64,000 nucleotides of DNA from Thermoplasmata archaeon (GCA_015063285.1 SUST01000007.1:12006-76005), one strand, 5' to 3'. Numbered from the stretch's first letter, positions 33,279 to 40,656 are shown. Translations and numbers: made by a program. The notes: generated by a model from the letters alone, not told the origin.

Positions 33279-33781
33279 AGGCGTACCCCCCTAACAGACC
33301 TATGAACCTCGAACCTGTTCTTCGGCTGCGGACCGTTTCCCCACCTACCAAACAAGCGACTATGGTTTTTCTTTATCTTTTGCCAAGTGGCAAGGTCCAA
33401 TCCGATAGGGATGTCATGTTCATTGTATTGAGTCTTCGAGGGATACGCCAGGCGGGCACCACGATTGTCGTTCGAATTGCTCACAGCGTTGTTGGAGTTC
33501 CAGGCGGACAGCCCGTCTCTGGAGCTGTTGTTGTAGTTGCCACCGACGATGAGGCAATCCGGACCCAAACCCGTGGGCACGGATTCGGAAGGACCTGAGC
33601 CGTCACTGCCAGTGTTACGATAAAACCCTATCGGAGTCTTTAAGGATGCTCCGCCCCCCCCCCCCTCATACAAGTTCGGGGAGATCTTTGCGAATCTACC
33701 GTCGGCTGTCAGAGCGACATCACTGCAAGGAGGGCAGTCCCCCCCCCCCATAAAGGGTACGGCAAACTCGCGAACATCCAT
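33275..33781 (-). CDS. ORF containing the template repeat and two poly-G tracts
   Basis: An open frame of 168 residues; residues ~75-113 are the TR translation (DCLIVGGNYNNSSRDG ... RGARLAY) in the same frame as VR. Upstream in the ORF are two G runs (coding strand) of 12 and 11, read as Gly stretches. It overlaps the RT start by four bases. It may be a decayed target-gene copy serving as the template, or an expressed leader. Slippage at the G runs would change the frame, so its coding status is doubtful. Confidence 0.4.
   Translation of the reverse strand: MDVREFAVPFMGGGDCPPCSDVALTADGRFAKISPNLYEGGGGGASLKTPIGFYRNTGSDGSGPSESVPTGLGPDCLIVGGNYNNSSRDGLSAWNSNNAVSNSNDNRGARLAYPSKTQYNEHDIPIGLDLATWQKIKKNHSRLFGRWGNGPQPKNRFEVHRSVRGVRL
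33443..33559 (-). repeat. DGR template repeat (TR)
   Basis: 117 bases, 165 bases upstream of the RT start on the same strand. It is rich in AAC/AAT codons (13 Asn/Asp-type codons in 39), the codon type that gives most amino-acid options when A is randomised. It aligns with VR at 30742-30855 with A-only substitutions. Confidence 0.93.
33654..33665. repeat. Homopolymer of 12 C (G on coding strand)
   Basis: An uninterrupted run upstream of TR within the TR-containing ORF. Such a run is prone to slipped-strand length change, so it may toggle the frame leading into TR and RT. Confidence 0.85.
33739..33749. repeat. Homopolymer of 11 C (G on coding strand)
   Basis: A second mononucleotide run 74 bases from the first, in the same ORF. 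Two long poly-G tracts so close together are exceptional in this window. Confidence 0.85.
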
Positions 33782-34046
33782 TCCTATCCCTTCGGACTTC
33801 CGTCCCCCCGTTCGGCATAAAATATACTGAGGGAAGGTACTTGGGCCTTACCAACCGTTAAGTCATCTTCATATTTAATTGTTCTTAGAATCATTTAACG
33901 GAAGTACATCCTCTCCCACCAACTCCTTTCCGTCCTCGCTGATTAGACGGTCGATGACGTAGCCATGTTTTCCGAGAGTTGTCATTCACATTCTACCACC
34001 CTCCGATATCGCCCGATCACCGGGGCCTTTCGGCCCCTTTTCCATG

Positions 34047-34343
34047 TCAGTAGTCCTCGGGACGGAGGATGGTCGTCACGGATCTGTCGTACTCGGTTAT
34101 GATGTATATCTTCCCGAAATCGGTGTCGTATGAACTGAACAGCCTGTCGGAGACGCCTTCCTATCTCTCCGTCTCCAGAGCATCGTCGTTCATCTGCTTG
34201 TCCTCGTCGCAGAGATCTCCCCAATTTCCACTCATATGCTTTTCCAGACAATTCCGGACGGTATCGGCCGCCGTTTGATCCAGGCATATCAATTCCCTGA
34301 TGCCTTCGGTCATCATTATCGGTCCGGTCTCGAAGAGGCTCAC
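34047..34343 (-). CDS. Small plasmid-type protein with an in-frame TAG
   Basis: Starts at a GTG at 34343 (overlapping the previous stop) and reads VSLFETGPIMMTEGIREL ... HMSGNWGDLCDEDKQMND to a TAG at 34161-34163. It then continues in the same frame (RLFSSYDTDFGKIYIITEYD ... TTILRPEDY) to a TGA at 34047. Both halves match one conserved family that I recall from gut Firmicute plasmids and conjugative elements, with GDWG-x-L-x-x-x-D-K then W-I-I-T-E-x-D-R-S-x-T-T-I-L-x-P-E-x-Y. So TAG interrupts a single protein of 98 codons. In Methanomassiliicoccales TAG can encode pyrrolysine. Alternatives are a nonsense mutation or two expressed halves. Function of the family unknown. Confidence 0.7.
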
Positions 34344-35047
34344 GAGCTCACCTCCTCCGTTGAAACGATCGTTCTTCCGTTCTCGGGCAGAATTATCGAT
34401 TCCGACCCGTCCTTCCAAGTGAATCTCGGTACGGTGATCTCCTCGCAATCCCTCTCGATGATTGCCTCCATGTACGGTTTGTCCACGATCTTAACGATGT
34501 TGTAAGGTCTGTTCTTGCAATCGGTGTAGAACTTCCCTATCTCGAAAGGCCTTGCAGCAATGCCATTCTCCTTCCTCTTCGATATCTCGTAATGGTAGTT
34601 CCATGAGATGTCGGTGATCCTCTTCCCATGGAATCTGAGAGCTTCCATCATATCCGTTCCCAGCTGCTGTGCCTCCGGCTGGCAGGCATCAAGTTCTTTC
34701 AGGAATTCCCATCTGTCATAGCAGTTCTGTTCCTGTCCTTTGAAGTACTTCCTGGCGACGACCTTCCAACCGTTAAGGATGTACATCCCGTTATCCCAAT
34801 TGTCGCAGTCCAGTTCTTCCAGCTTCCCGATCCCCAGGGAGTTCCCGTCCGCTCCCATGAAGTTCCCGATCACCTGGCAGAGTCTGGAGTACCCGTAGTC
34901 GCTCCTGTCCGGAGCTGCGAATCCTCTCAGATCGCAGTATTCGAGGAACGCCCCTACTGAATCCGCTCCTCCGCTCCAGTGGAGATAGATCCCGAGGCCT
35001 TCCCTGGCCATGTCCTTCTCGGTGGTGATCACTGCGCGGTTCCCCAT
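34340..35047 (-). CDS. Mobile-element protein of gut-bacterial type
   Basis: 235 residues from the ATG at 35047 (MGNRAVITTEKD), in ATGA overlap with the upstream gene. The N-terminal block with GIYLHWSGGADSVGAFLEYC and RLCQVIGNFMG is one I recall from conserved hypothetical proteins in mobile elements of gut Clostridia. The C-terminal part (residues ~150-235) is less familiar. No catalytic motif is evident. It lies in a tightly overlapping operon with three or four other small genes, suggesting co-transfer as a block. Confidence 0.65.
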   Translation of the reverse strand: MGNRAVITTEKDMAREGLGIYLHWSGGADSVGAFLEYCDLRGFAAPDRSDYGYSRLCQVIGNFMGADGNSLGIGKLEELDCDNWDNGMYILNGWKVVARKYFKGQEQNCYDRWEFLKELDACQPEAQQLGTDMMEALRFHGKRITDISWNYHYEISKRKENGIAARPFEIGKFYTDCKNRPYNIVKIVDKPYMEAIIERDCEEITVPRFTWKDGSESIILPENGRTIVSTEEVSS

Positions 35048-35343
35048 CAGATCACCCCCGACATCTTGGCTTCGGCCATCCACACCGTGTACTCTTCATA
35101 CTCAGAAGTGCTCATCAGTATGTCCAGCACTTCTCTTCTGTCTGCGAACATCCCTCTGAAGGGCTCGTCCGGACACATGATCACAGGCTTCCTCTTGGAA
35201 TGCCTTATGGTGGCGACGATCTCAGGCACGGACATCCTGTTCTTTCCATCGGTCTTCCTGATGACCAGCCTGTATCCGGTGTACTGGTCCTGATCGACCC
35301 TGATGTTCTCGCTGTTCAGGACAGCGATCTGCCAATCCTGCAT
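35047..35343 (-). CDS. Hypothetical protein (MQDWQIAVLNSEN type)
   Basis: 98 residues, with the start in overlap with the wHTH gene and the stop in overlap with the next. Its first 13 residues and the underlying DNA recur at 38.4 kb in a truncated copy. Basic central part (TIRHSKRKPVIM), no known domain. It belongs to the same operon as the plasmid-type proteins. Confidence 0.6.
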   Translation of the reverse strand: MQDWQIAVLNSENIRVDQDQYTGYRLVIRKTDGKNRMSVPEIVATIRHSKRKPVIMCPDEPFRGMFADRREVLDILMSTSEYEEYTVWMAEAKMSGVI

Positions 35344-35640
35344 TCAGGCCGCCTCCTTCATTTTGATGAGTTCCTGGGCCTTCCTGATCCCCGCAGGCTC
35401 CAGGAAGTAGCATCTCCTGAGCTGCCTGATCGGATGGTCCTCCCTGTACGAGTGCTTCCTCTCATAGTAGATCAGGTTCTTCCTCTCCAGCTTCTGCAGC
35501 TCGATCGCCACTTGGGCCCTCCTGATCCCTATCGCTTCGGCGATCCCGTCCTGATTGGTCCCAAAGGGCATCTGGTATACGTTCCCGGTCCCGAGGTACC
35601 CGTACAGATGTACGAGGATCTGTTCCTGTCTGGTCGTCAT
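35344..35640 (-). CDS. Winged-helix DNA-binding protein
   Basis: 98 residues from the ATG at 35640 (MTTRQEQILVHLYGYL). Helix-turn-helix segment DGIAEAIGIRRAQVAIELQ, then the wing with LERKNLIYYERKH, the MarR-like order. It is likely a small transcription regulator controlling the operon 34047-35963. It overlaps both neighbours by four bases or less. Confidence 0.7.
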   Translation of the reverse strand: MTTRQEQILVHLYGYLGTGNVYQMPFGTNQDGIAEAIGIRRAQVAIELQKLERKNLIYYERKHSYREDHPIRQLRRCYFLEPAGIRKAQELIKMKEAA

Positions 35641-35963
35641 CAGCAGCACCTCCCGAATGCTCCTGCCCTGTAGTTCCCGTCCTCGTCGAGGGGATACCAG
35701 TACGGATCATCCTCGACCATCATCCCGTGTGCGGAGTTGCCGCACTCCCTGATCCATGCCGCAAGGTACCCGATGCCACCGTAATCCTGGGCATCGAGCA
35801 TCCTCTGAAGATCGTTCCTGTCCCATCCGTACTCCACGATCTCCAGGATGTCCTCGAGCAGGAGCCTCTCTATGTTCGCCTCCCCTTTGAGGACCTTCAA
35901 ATCGTTTCCGAAGCCGTTTCCTAAGGAGTTTATCTTGTTTCCGGGCATGTTCTCTCTGAACAT
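35640..35963 (-). CDS. Small acidic protein, first gene of the plasmid-type operon
   Basis: 107 residues (MFRENMPGNKINSLG). Central LEDILEIVEYGWDRNDLQRM and an aromatic/acidic C-terminus (DDPYWYPLDEDGNY) are seen, with no known family. Its stop overlaps the start of the wHTH gene. It probably opens the leftward operon. Confidence 0.6.
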   Translation of the reverse strand: MFRENMPGNKINSLGNGFGNDLKVLKGEANIERLLLEDILEIVEYGWDRNDLQRMLDAQDYGGIGYLAAWIRECGNSAHGMMVEDDPYWYPLDEDGNYRAGAFGRCC

Positions 35964-36283
35964 CTTCTATTCAACCCTGGGCTTTTCTTCGAAACCCAAG
36001 GCAGAGTGACCGAAGACCTGCGGAGATGTGATTTCAGCTCAAACAGGAAGAAGGGAGCGAAAGAACAATCCCGCAGGGCAAGATGGACGAAGGGTGGAGA
36101 AGAAAAAGCACGGGGTCATCTTCTTTTACAGTCATTATCAGTCCTCTCATATTCCCTTATCACTTTATCACATCAAGGAAAAGTCAATGGTTTTCCAAAC
36201 AAACAGTTCCAAACCCTTTCAGATTCACCTGGACGGATCGGTTTCATTTACTACGATTCCGATCATCTTGGCTATCGAGCGGT

Positions 36284-36295
36284 CGTTATTATATA
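36284..36295 (+). promoter_or_regulatory. TATA-like promoter of the RCC1-repeat gene
   Basis: The sequence gttattatatac lies ~150 bases before the likely ATG at 36443, in the gene-free stretch 35964-36442. It is a reasonable archaeal TATA box; the leader would be ~130 bases. Upstream of it the stretch holds only low-quality frames. Confidence 0.4.
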
Positions 36296-36442
36296 CCTTC
36301 AAATTTTAGATGGAACGTAAAGCTGACCGTTTCATATCTCCGTACGAGCCTCGCACCATCTGAGGAGTATCGGAAATCCAATCGGACAAGCATCCTGCAT
36401 GTGAAACGGTATGTACAGATAGGATCGGAGAAGTGTACTCAT

Positions 36443-38053
36443 ATGCGCTCGAGGGAATATGTGAAGGGTCACAAGGTCAAGAACATCACGATAGCGATAG
36501 CTGTGCTGATGTTGATGACCATGGCCGTATCGATAGTCGATACCGAAGAGACCGAAGGGGCCAGCGTTCCTCTTCCCATACAATCCGGCGTATATTCCAG
36601 CAGTGAGACCACATGGTTACTGACCAAGGACGGTAGACTGTACGGGTGCGGCCACAACCAATATGGGCAGCAGGGTAGCGGTGACACATCCGATGTGAAT
36701 GTGTTCACCCAGCGCATGCCCGGGCTCACCATCGCAAGCGTTTATTGTTCCAATAAAACAACGTGGTTCATCACCACCGAAGGGAAACTGTACGGATGCG
36801 GATATGGAAATGATGGACAGCAGGGTAGCGGTGACACATCCGATGTGAATGTGTTCACCCAGCGCATGCCCGGGCTCACCATCGCAAGCGTTTATTGTTC
36901 CAATAAAACAACGTGGTTCATCACCACCGAAGGGAAACTGTACGGATGCGGATCCGATGATGCTGGGCAGCAGGGTAATGGTAAGAACGATGTCAAGGAG
37001 TCAACGTTCACCCAGAAATTCTATGATCCCGATGCGAAGAACAATCCGATATCCGGGATAGTAAGCTTCTCGTGTTCCTCAGACACGACATGGTTCGTCA
37101 CGACCGATGGGTATCTGTACGGATGCGGATCAAACGGGTTTGGACAGCAGGGAGACAACGATGATCTTGGACGGTGGGTAGAGATGTTCACCAGAAAATC
37201 CTATAATCCCTATAGCGGCGTGTTTAATACGATCAAGAATGCAAAGAGTGTTGCTTGTTCCTCTTACACGACATGGTGCGTGACGACCGACGGGGTATTG
37301 TACGGTTGCGGTGACAATCAGGGTACCGCGACTAGTTCGAGCAAGAATAGGTTCGCGCAATGGTATTATGATTCAGAAGGCAAAAATCCGATAGAGAATG
37401 TTGAAAGTGTCTATTGCTCCAAGTCTACGACATGGATCATCACGACAGACGGGAAGCTGTACGGGTGCGGAGATGGAACTTATGGACAGCAGGGTAACGG
37501 AAATACGGGCCCTGTGAAGAGATTCACCCCGCGCATGCCTGATCTCACCGTTAAGAGCGTTTACTGCTCCAACCGTGCTACCTGGTTCGTCACAACGGAT
37601 GGGAAGCTGTACGGGTGCGGATATGGAATATGTGGACAGCAGGGTAGCGGTGGCACATCCGATGTGAATGTGTTCACTCAGCGCATGCCCGATCTCACCA
37701 TCGCAAGTGTCGCCAGTTCTAATTATACTACATGGTTCGTCACATCTGACGGGGAACTGTACGGGTGCGGATCCGGATACTATGGACAGCAAGGCAACGG
37801 TGGAACAGACAATGTCAACGTCTTCACCAGCAAGGAGCGTGTGTCCCCCACTCCGTCCAATTCAACACCAGAACCCACCCCTGGACCTATTCCTGAACCG
37901 AACCTTGTTGAGAATGGGGACACGACGATCTCGGATGACGGGTCCGAAGTAAGCGGAAGTGACATCGACAGCATGATCCCGATCGCAGCGGGAATCGCGA
38001 TAGCAGCAATCGTCATAATAGGGGCAGCAGCCGTTTACCTCAGGAGACATTGA
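36443..38053 (+). CDS. Secreted, membrane-anchored RCC1-repeat (beta-propeller) protein
   Basis: 536 residues from the ATG at 36443 (MRSREYVKGHKVKNITIAIA); the longer open frame starting at 36083 has no ribosome site and non-coding composition. A signal segment (ITIAIAVLMLMTMAVSIV) is followed by eight or so RCC1-like repeats with the hallmark LYGCGxNxxGQQGxG and TTWFVTxDG, a Pro/Thr stalk (PEPTPGPIPEPN) and a C-terminal membrane helix (AAGIAIAAIVIIGAAAVYL). RCC1 repeats usually form a seven-bladed propeller; here it would be displayed outside the cell. Two adjacent repeats are nearly identical in DNA, so copy number is changing. Confidence 0.8.
   Translation: MRSREYVKGHKVKNITIAIAVLMLMTMAVSIVDTEETEGASVPLPIQSGVYSSSETTWLLTKDGRLYGCGHNQYGQQGSGDTSDVNVFTQRMPGLTIASVYCSNKTTWFITTEGKLYGCGYGNDGQQGSGDTSDVNVFTQRMPGLTIASVYCSNKTTWFITTEGKLYGCGSDDAGQQGNGKNDVKESTFTQKFYDPDAKNNPISGIVSFSCSSDTTWFVTTDGYLYGCGSNGFGQQGDNDDLGRWVEMFTRKSYNPYSGVFNTIKNAKSVACSSYTTWCVTTDGVLYGCGDNQGTATSSSKNRFAQWYYDSEGKNPIENVESVYCSKSTTWIITTDGKLYGCGDGTYGQQGNGNTGPVKRFTPRMPDLTVKSVYCSNRATWFVTTDGKLYGCGYGICGQQGSGGTSDVNVFTQRMPDLTIASVASSNYTTWFVTSDGELYGCGSGYYGQQGNGGTDNVNVFTSKERVSPTPSNSTPEPTPGPIPEPNLVENGDTTISDDGSEVSGSDIDSMIPIAAGIAIAAIVIIGAAAVYLRRH
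36668..36803 (+). repeat. Tandem RCC1 repeat unit, copy 1
   Basis: 136 bases identical to 36818-36953, with a 150-base period (50 codons, one propeller blade). The identity points to a very recent in-frame duplication or ongoing gene conversion. Confidence 0.9.
36818..36953 (+). repeat. Tandem RCC1 repeat unit, copy 2
   Basis: Exact second copy of 36668-36803. The other blades of the protein are clearly diverged from this pair. Confidence 0.9.
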
Positions 38054-38061
38054 AACATTTT

Positions 38062-38083
38062 GCCCGTGTTGGAAAGCACGGGC
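38062..38083 (+). terminator. Hairpin after the RCC1-repeat gene
   Basis: GCCCGTG (38062-38068) pairs with CACGGGC (38077-38083), followed by TCTTTCA. It begins 9 bases after the stop codon. Confidence 0.5.
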
Positions 38084-38234
38084 TCTTTCATCACCCCTTT
38101 TCTCATCGGATCTATGATTATCTTCTTTCCCGGGTCATGAATCCAAATGATTGCAGGTAGCAGCTTACACACCGAAGAGTGTGGAATCCGATCAAACGGT
38201 CCGCTATCTCAACGATTCTTAGAGGCGAGTTGGC

Positions 38235-38435
38235 TCAGACGGCAGCCTCTCCACCATCTTCTGTTGACCACCTTCTGCTCTCAGTGAAACCAGTCTCCCT
38301 CATCCTGTATTGATATATTATATTGTAAAAGGACAGCTGCGACAGCTTCCTGTCCAGCTTCAGGAACCTGCTCCTGGTCATCCTCCTCGTATGCAAATTC
38401 TCGCTGTTCAGTACAGCGATCTGCCAATCCTGCAT
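38235..38435 (-). pseudogene. Truncated copy of the MQDWQIAVLNSEN gene
   Basis: A 66-codon frame beginning MQDWQIAVLNSEN, exactly as the gene at 35047-35343. It then diverges into a basic sequence (LHTRRMTRSRFLKLDRKLSQ) with no counterpart there. A 40-base DNA block is shared with one mismatch (38398-38437 and 35306-35345). It looks like the remnant of a recombination or duplication event. The surrounding gene-free DNA (38054-38606) holds nothing else I can support except two hairpins. Confidence 0.5.
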
Positions 38436-38437
38436 TC
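38398..38437. repeat. 40-bp direct repeat, partner of 35306-35345
   Basis: 39 of 40 bases are identical to 35306-35345, covering the 5' end of the MQDWQ-type gene. Same orientation in both places; possible recombination junction about 3.1 kb apart. Confidence 0.75.
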
Positions 38438-38578
38438 GCGCTTGCAGGATGATATCAAAAAAGCGGGTGAAGCGCAAGACCGATAGGCCCCTGCAAGTTC
38501 AAGCGAAGGGTCGTACAGCCCAGGTGGAGTGCGTCTTTTTCGAGACAAAACTTGTGATTCCTCATCTGTCACCCATAC

Positions 38579-38596
38579 GAGGGCCGTATGGCCCTC
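38579..38596 (-). terminator. Hairpin after the GNAT gene
   Basis: GAGGGCC (38579-38585) pairs with GGCCCTC (38590-38596) across a 4-base loop, ten bases past the GNAT stop codon. Similar GC hairpins follow several genes in the window. Confidence 0.4.
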
Positions 38597-38606
38597 TTTG
38601 GGTTCA

Positions 38607-39161
38607 TCAGATGAACGTGACCATCTGGTTCAGGGTTCCATCGGCGTTCTTCCGGATGTACTTGAATCCCAACCTCTCATAATACGGGATGAGTTCGTCA
38701 TGGCAGTCCAGACGGACCATCCTGCATCCGACTATCCTCTTGGACTCAAGCAACTCCCTTATCGCCATCCCTACCAATGTCTCGCCGAATCCCTTCGGTG
38801 CGTCCGGGGATCTTGACAGTTGTCCCAAAAGATACGACTGCGCGACATCGTTCTTCATGTCGATGTTCATCCTGTGCCGTATCTTCTCGCTTATCTCTTT
38901 GGTGCTATCGTCATCGCTGTCGGACATGGCACATTTGATCCCGATCGTGACATAACCGAGTATGTTCATGTCCGTATCCACTGCGATGTACGTTCTGGAG
39001 ATGTCCCTTTTCTCCATCTCGATCGCTTTGTTGTGCAGATACGATTCGGTGGCCGAATCGAACACGCCCTTGTATCTTTTCAGACTCTGGGCGACCTTCT
39101 CCTCTCCGAATCTTATGATAAGTTCTGTCAGCGGGATGATCTCGTAGTCGACTCCGTCCAA
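38607..39161 (-). CDS. GNAT-family acetyltransferase, likely toxin
   Basis: 184 residues from the ATG at 39161 (MDGVDYEIIPLTELI). GNAT features: strand TYIAVDTDMNILGYVTIGI, the acetyl-CoA loop region around PDAPKGFGETLVGMAIREL, then CRMVRLDCHDELIPYYERL and GFKYIRKN. Proteins of this kind paired with a tiny upstream gene act as acetylating toxins (TacT/AtaT-like) on aminoacyl-tRNA. The gene upstream by four bases fits an antitoxin. Substrate not determined. Confidence 0.75.
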   Translation of the reverse strand: MDGVDYEIIPLTELIIRFGEEKVAQSLKRYKGVFDSATESYLHNKAIEMEKRDISRTYIAVDTDMNILGYVTIGIKCAMSDSDDDSTKEISEKIRHRMNIDMKNDVAQSYLLGQLSRSPDAPKGFGETLVGMAIRELLESKRIVGCRMVRLDCHDELIPYYERLGFKYIRKNADGTLNQMVTFI

Positions 39162-39165
39162 AATA

Positions 39166-39342
39166 TCAGTCCCTCTTCGAGTGCTTCTCCACGAATCTCT
39201 TCATGGATTCCTCGTCGGCGTATACGAACTTCACATTGTGATCGATCTTCGCATGCGGTTCCTCTTCCAGGAACGCCAAGAAATTCTCCAACGCCTCGGG
39301 CGTATCGATGATCATATCCTCGTAGAATGATTCCGTTGCCAT
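39166..39342 (-). CDS. Antitoxin-like small protein paired with the GNAT gene
   Basis: 58 residues (MATESFYEDMIIDTPEAL), ending four bases before the GNAT start. The N-terminal pattern MATxSFxxDxxIDTPE is one I know from small proteins encoded just before GNAT-type toxins in Firmicutes. The C-terminal part is helical and charged (ESMKRFVEKHSKRD). Likely role: binds and blocks the GNAT protein. The DNA from 39343 to 39594 shows no gene. Confidence 0.65.
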   Translation of the reverse strand: MATESFYEDMIIDTPEALENFLAFLEEEPHAKIDHNVKFVYADEESMKRFVEKHSKRD

Positions 39343-39594
39343 CTCAGGACCTCCTTGAAGGTATCAAGCACCCGTTCGGTTTTAAAGTTTCTCTTTTCAT
39401 TTTCATTTTATCCATATCTCCTTTCATGAGGATCATAGGGCCTCTCCGAGACCCAAGCATGCGATTAAAAAGACCGGATGCACGAAGCTTCCTATGACAG
39501 TGGGAAGCCCGATGATACGGTCTGATGCACGCAAGGGGCGAGGAGGGCCCGTTCCGACCATGATCACTGCTAGCTGTTATCCTTCGCCCTGGGT

Positions 39595-40161
39595 TCAATC
39601 GGCCGCCATCGATGCCCCCGGATATTTCCAGCCGTTGCTGAACATGTCCGTTCCCGATCCCATATACATGTAGACCAGCCCTTCCAATCCCATTCTCTCC
39701 AGGTCGGACTCCATCCTCGCGAACCTCCTCAGAGGTATCCTGTTTCCGAGGATGGTCTTCTTCGGCACGAATATCATATGCTCCGGATCGTATGGCGTAC
39801 CGCCTATAGCATACGCCTCGAAGATCTCCCCTCTCACGTTCTCGAAGCATCTCTCCTTGAATCTGTAGACCCCCGGATTGTCCAGTTCCAATGCTGTCCC
39901 CGTGATGCGTTGCCTGTAATGGCAGTCCACATGGAACACCCTTCCATCGTATCTGAAAGTAAGATCGGGTTTGACGCATTGGTTCCCGTACTCCCATCTC
40001 CTCTCCTCGCGGGTCCTGACTCCATGCAGAGGAACGCAGAATCTGCTTAGTTCCTCAAACATGCATATCTCGAAATCGATCCCCAATCCTGCAGTGTAAT
40101 CACACATATCTCTCATTCTCCTTGTGTTTCGTTCTTGGGATGCGTCCGTCACTACGGTCAC
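39595..40161 (-). CDS. Nuclease-like hypothetical protein
   Basis: 188 residues if it starts at the GTG at 40161; an ATG at 40116 (MRDMCDYTAG) is an alternative. KPDLTFRYDG followed by FHVDCHYRQR resembles the PD-x(n)-(D/E)xK core of restriction-like nucleases, though the final Lys is replaced by His/Arg. It could be a degenerate or variant nuclease fold. A defence or mobility role fits its place between the toxin pair and the integrase, but this is weak. Confidence 0.5.
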   Translation of the reverse strand: MTVVTDASQERNTRRMRDMCDYTAGLGIDFEICMFEELSRFCVPLHGVRTREERRWEYGNQCVKPDLTFRYDGRVFHVDCHYRQRITGTALELDNPGVYRFKERCFENVRGEIFEAYAIGGTPYDPEHMIFVPKKTILGNRIPLRRFARMESDLERMGLEGLVYMYMGSGTDMFSNGWKYPGASMAAD

Positions 40162-40306
40162 AGAGCAGCAAGGTCTCCGGAAATCTGTAGCAACGTTCGC
40201 GGGAGAATGATCCTCACGTTGAGTATTAAAAAACTGGATGTTGCAGTCAATATGTGCAGCGATGCGGCATATCGCATCGTTCCATGATAAAAATAGGATA
40301 AGGTTT

Positions 40307-40624
40307 TCAAAGATCCTTTTCCGGATCCGAAGGATTCTCGGGCGGCTGCACCTCGGCCAGCTCGCCGACCGCCTTCTCCAACAGCACAGCGATGGACTGC
40401 CCCTCCATCGTCAGGTACAGGTGCATGGTGTTGTGACGGGACGGTTTCACACCGATCAGCCCGACGGCTATCAGCTCCTGTATACGGTTGAACCTGGTGC
40501 GGTTCCCCCTGGTCCTCAGATTGAGGAGCTCGCTCTTGGAGATACCGGGATTCCTGAGAACATCGATTAATATCGCCACCGTATAGGGCGAATCCAGTAA
40601 CTCCAAGGCCGTGTCCCTGTCCAT
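40307..40624 (-). CDS. Winged-helix transcription regulator next to the integrase
   Basis: 105 residues (MDRDTALELLDSPYTVAIL). Helix-turn-helix NPGISKSELLNLRTRGNRTRFNR in the archaeal ArsR/MarR style, then a wing (GLIGVKPSRHNTMHLYLT), and an acidic tail. It is divergent from the integrase gene. A perfect 14-bp palindrome lies 33 bases before its start, so it probably represses itself and perhaps the integrase. Confidence 0.7.
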   Translation of the reverse strand: MDRDTALELLDSPYTVAILIDVLRNPGISKSELLNLRTRGNRTRFNRIQELIAVGLIGVKPSRHNTMHLYLTMEGQSIAVLLEKAVGELAEVQPPENPSDPEKDL

Positions 40625-40656
40625 CTAGATCACTCGTTCTATGGAAAACAGTTTGT

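Noticed and set aside
33982-34287. 101-codon frame opposite or overlapping the TAG-containing gene
   Set aside because: Same strand but shifted frame, Arg-rich. It is a shadow of the conserved small gene.
36083-36442. 120-codon N-terminal extension of the RCC1-repeat protein
   Set aside because: It crosses the presumed promoter and places ordinary-looking residues before a clear signal peptide. The ATG at 36443 is more likely.
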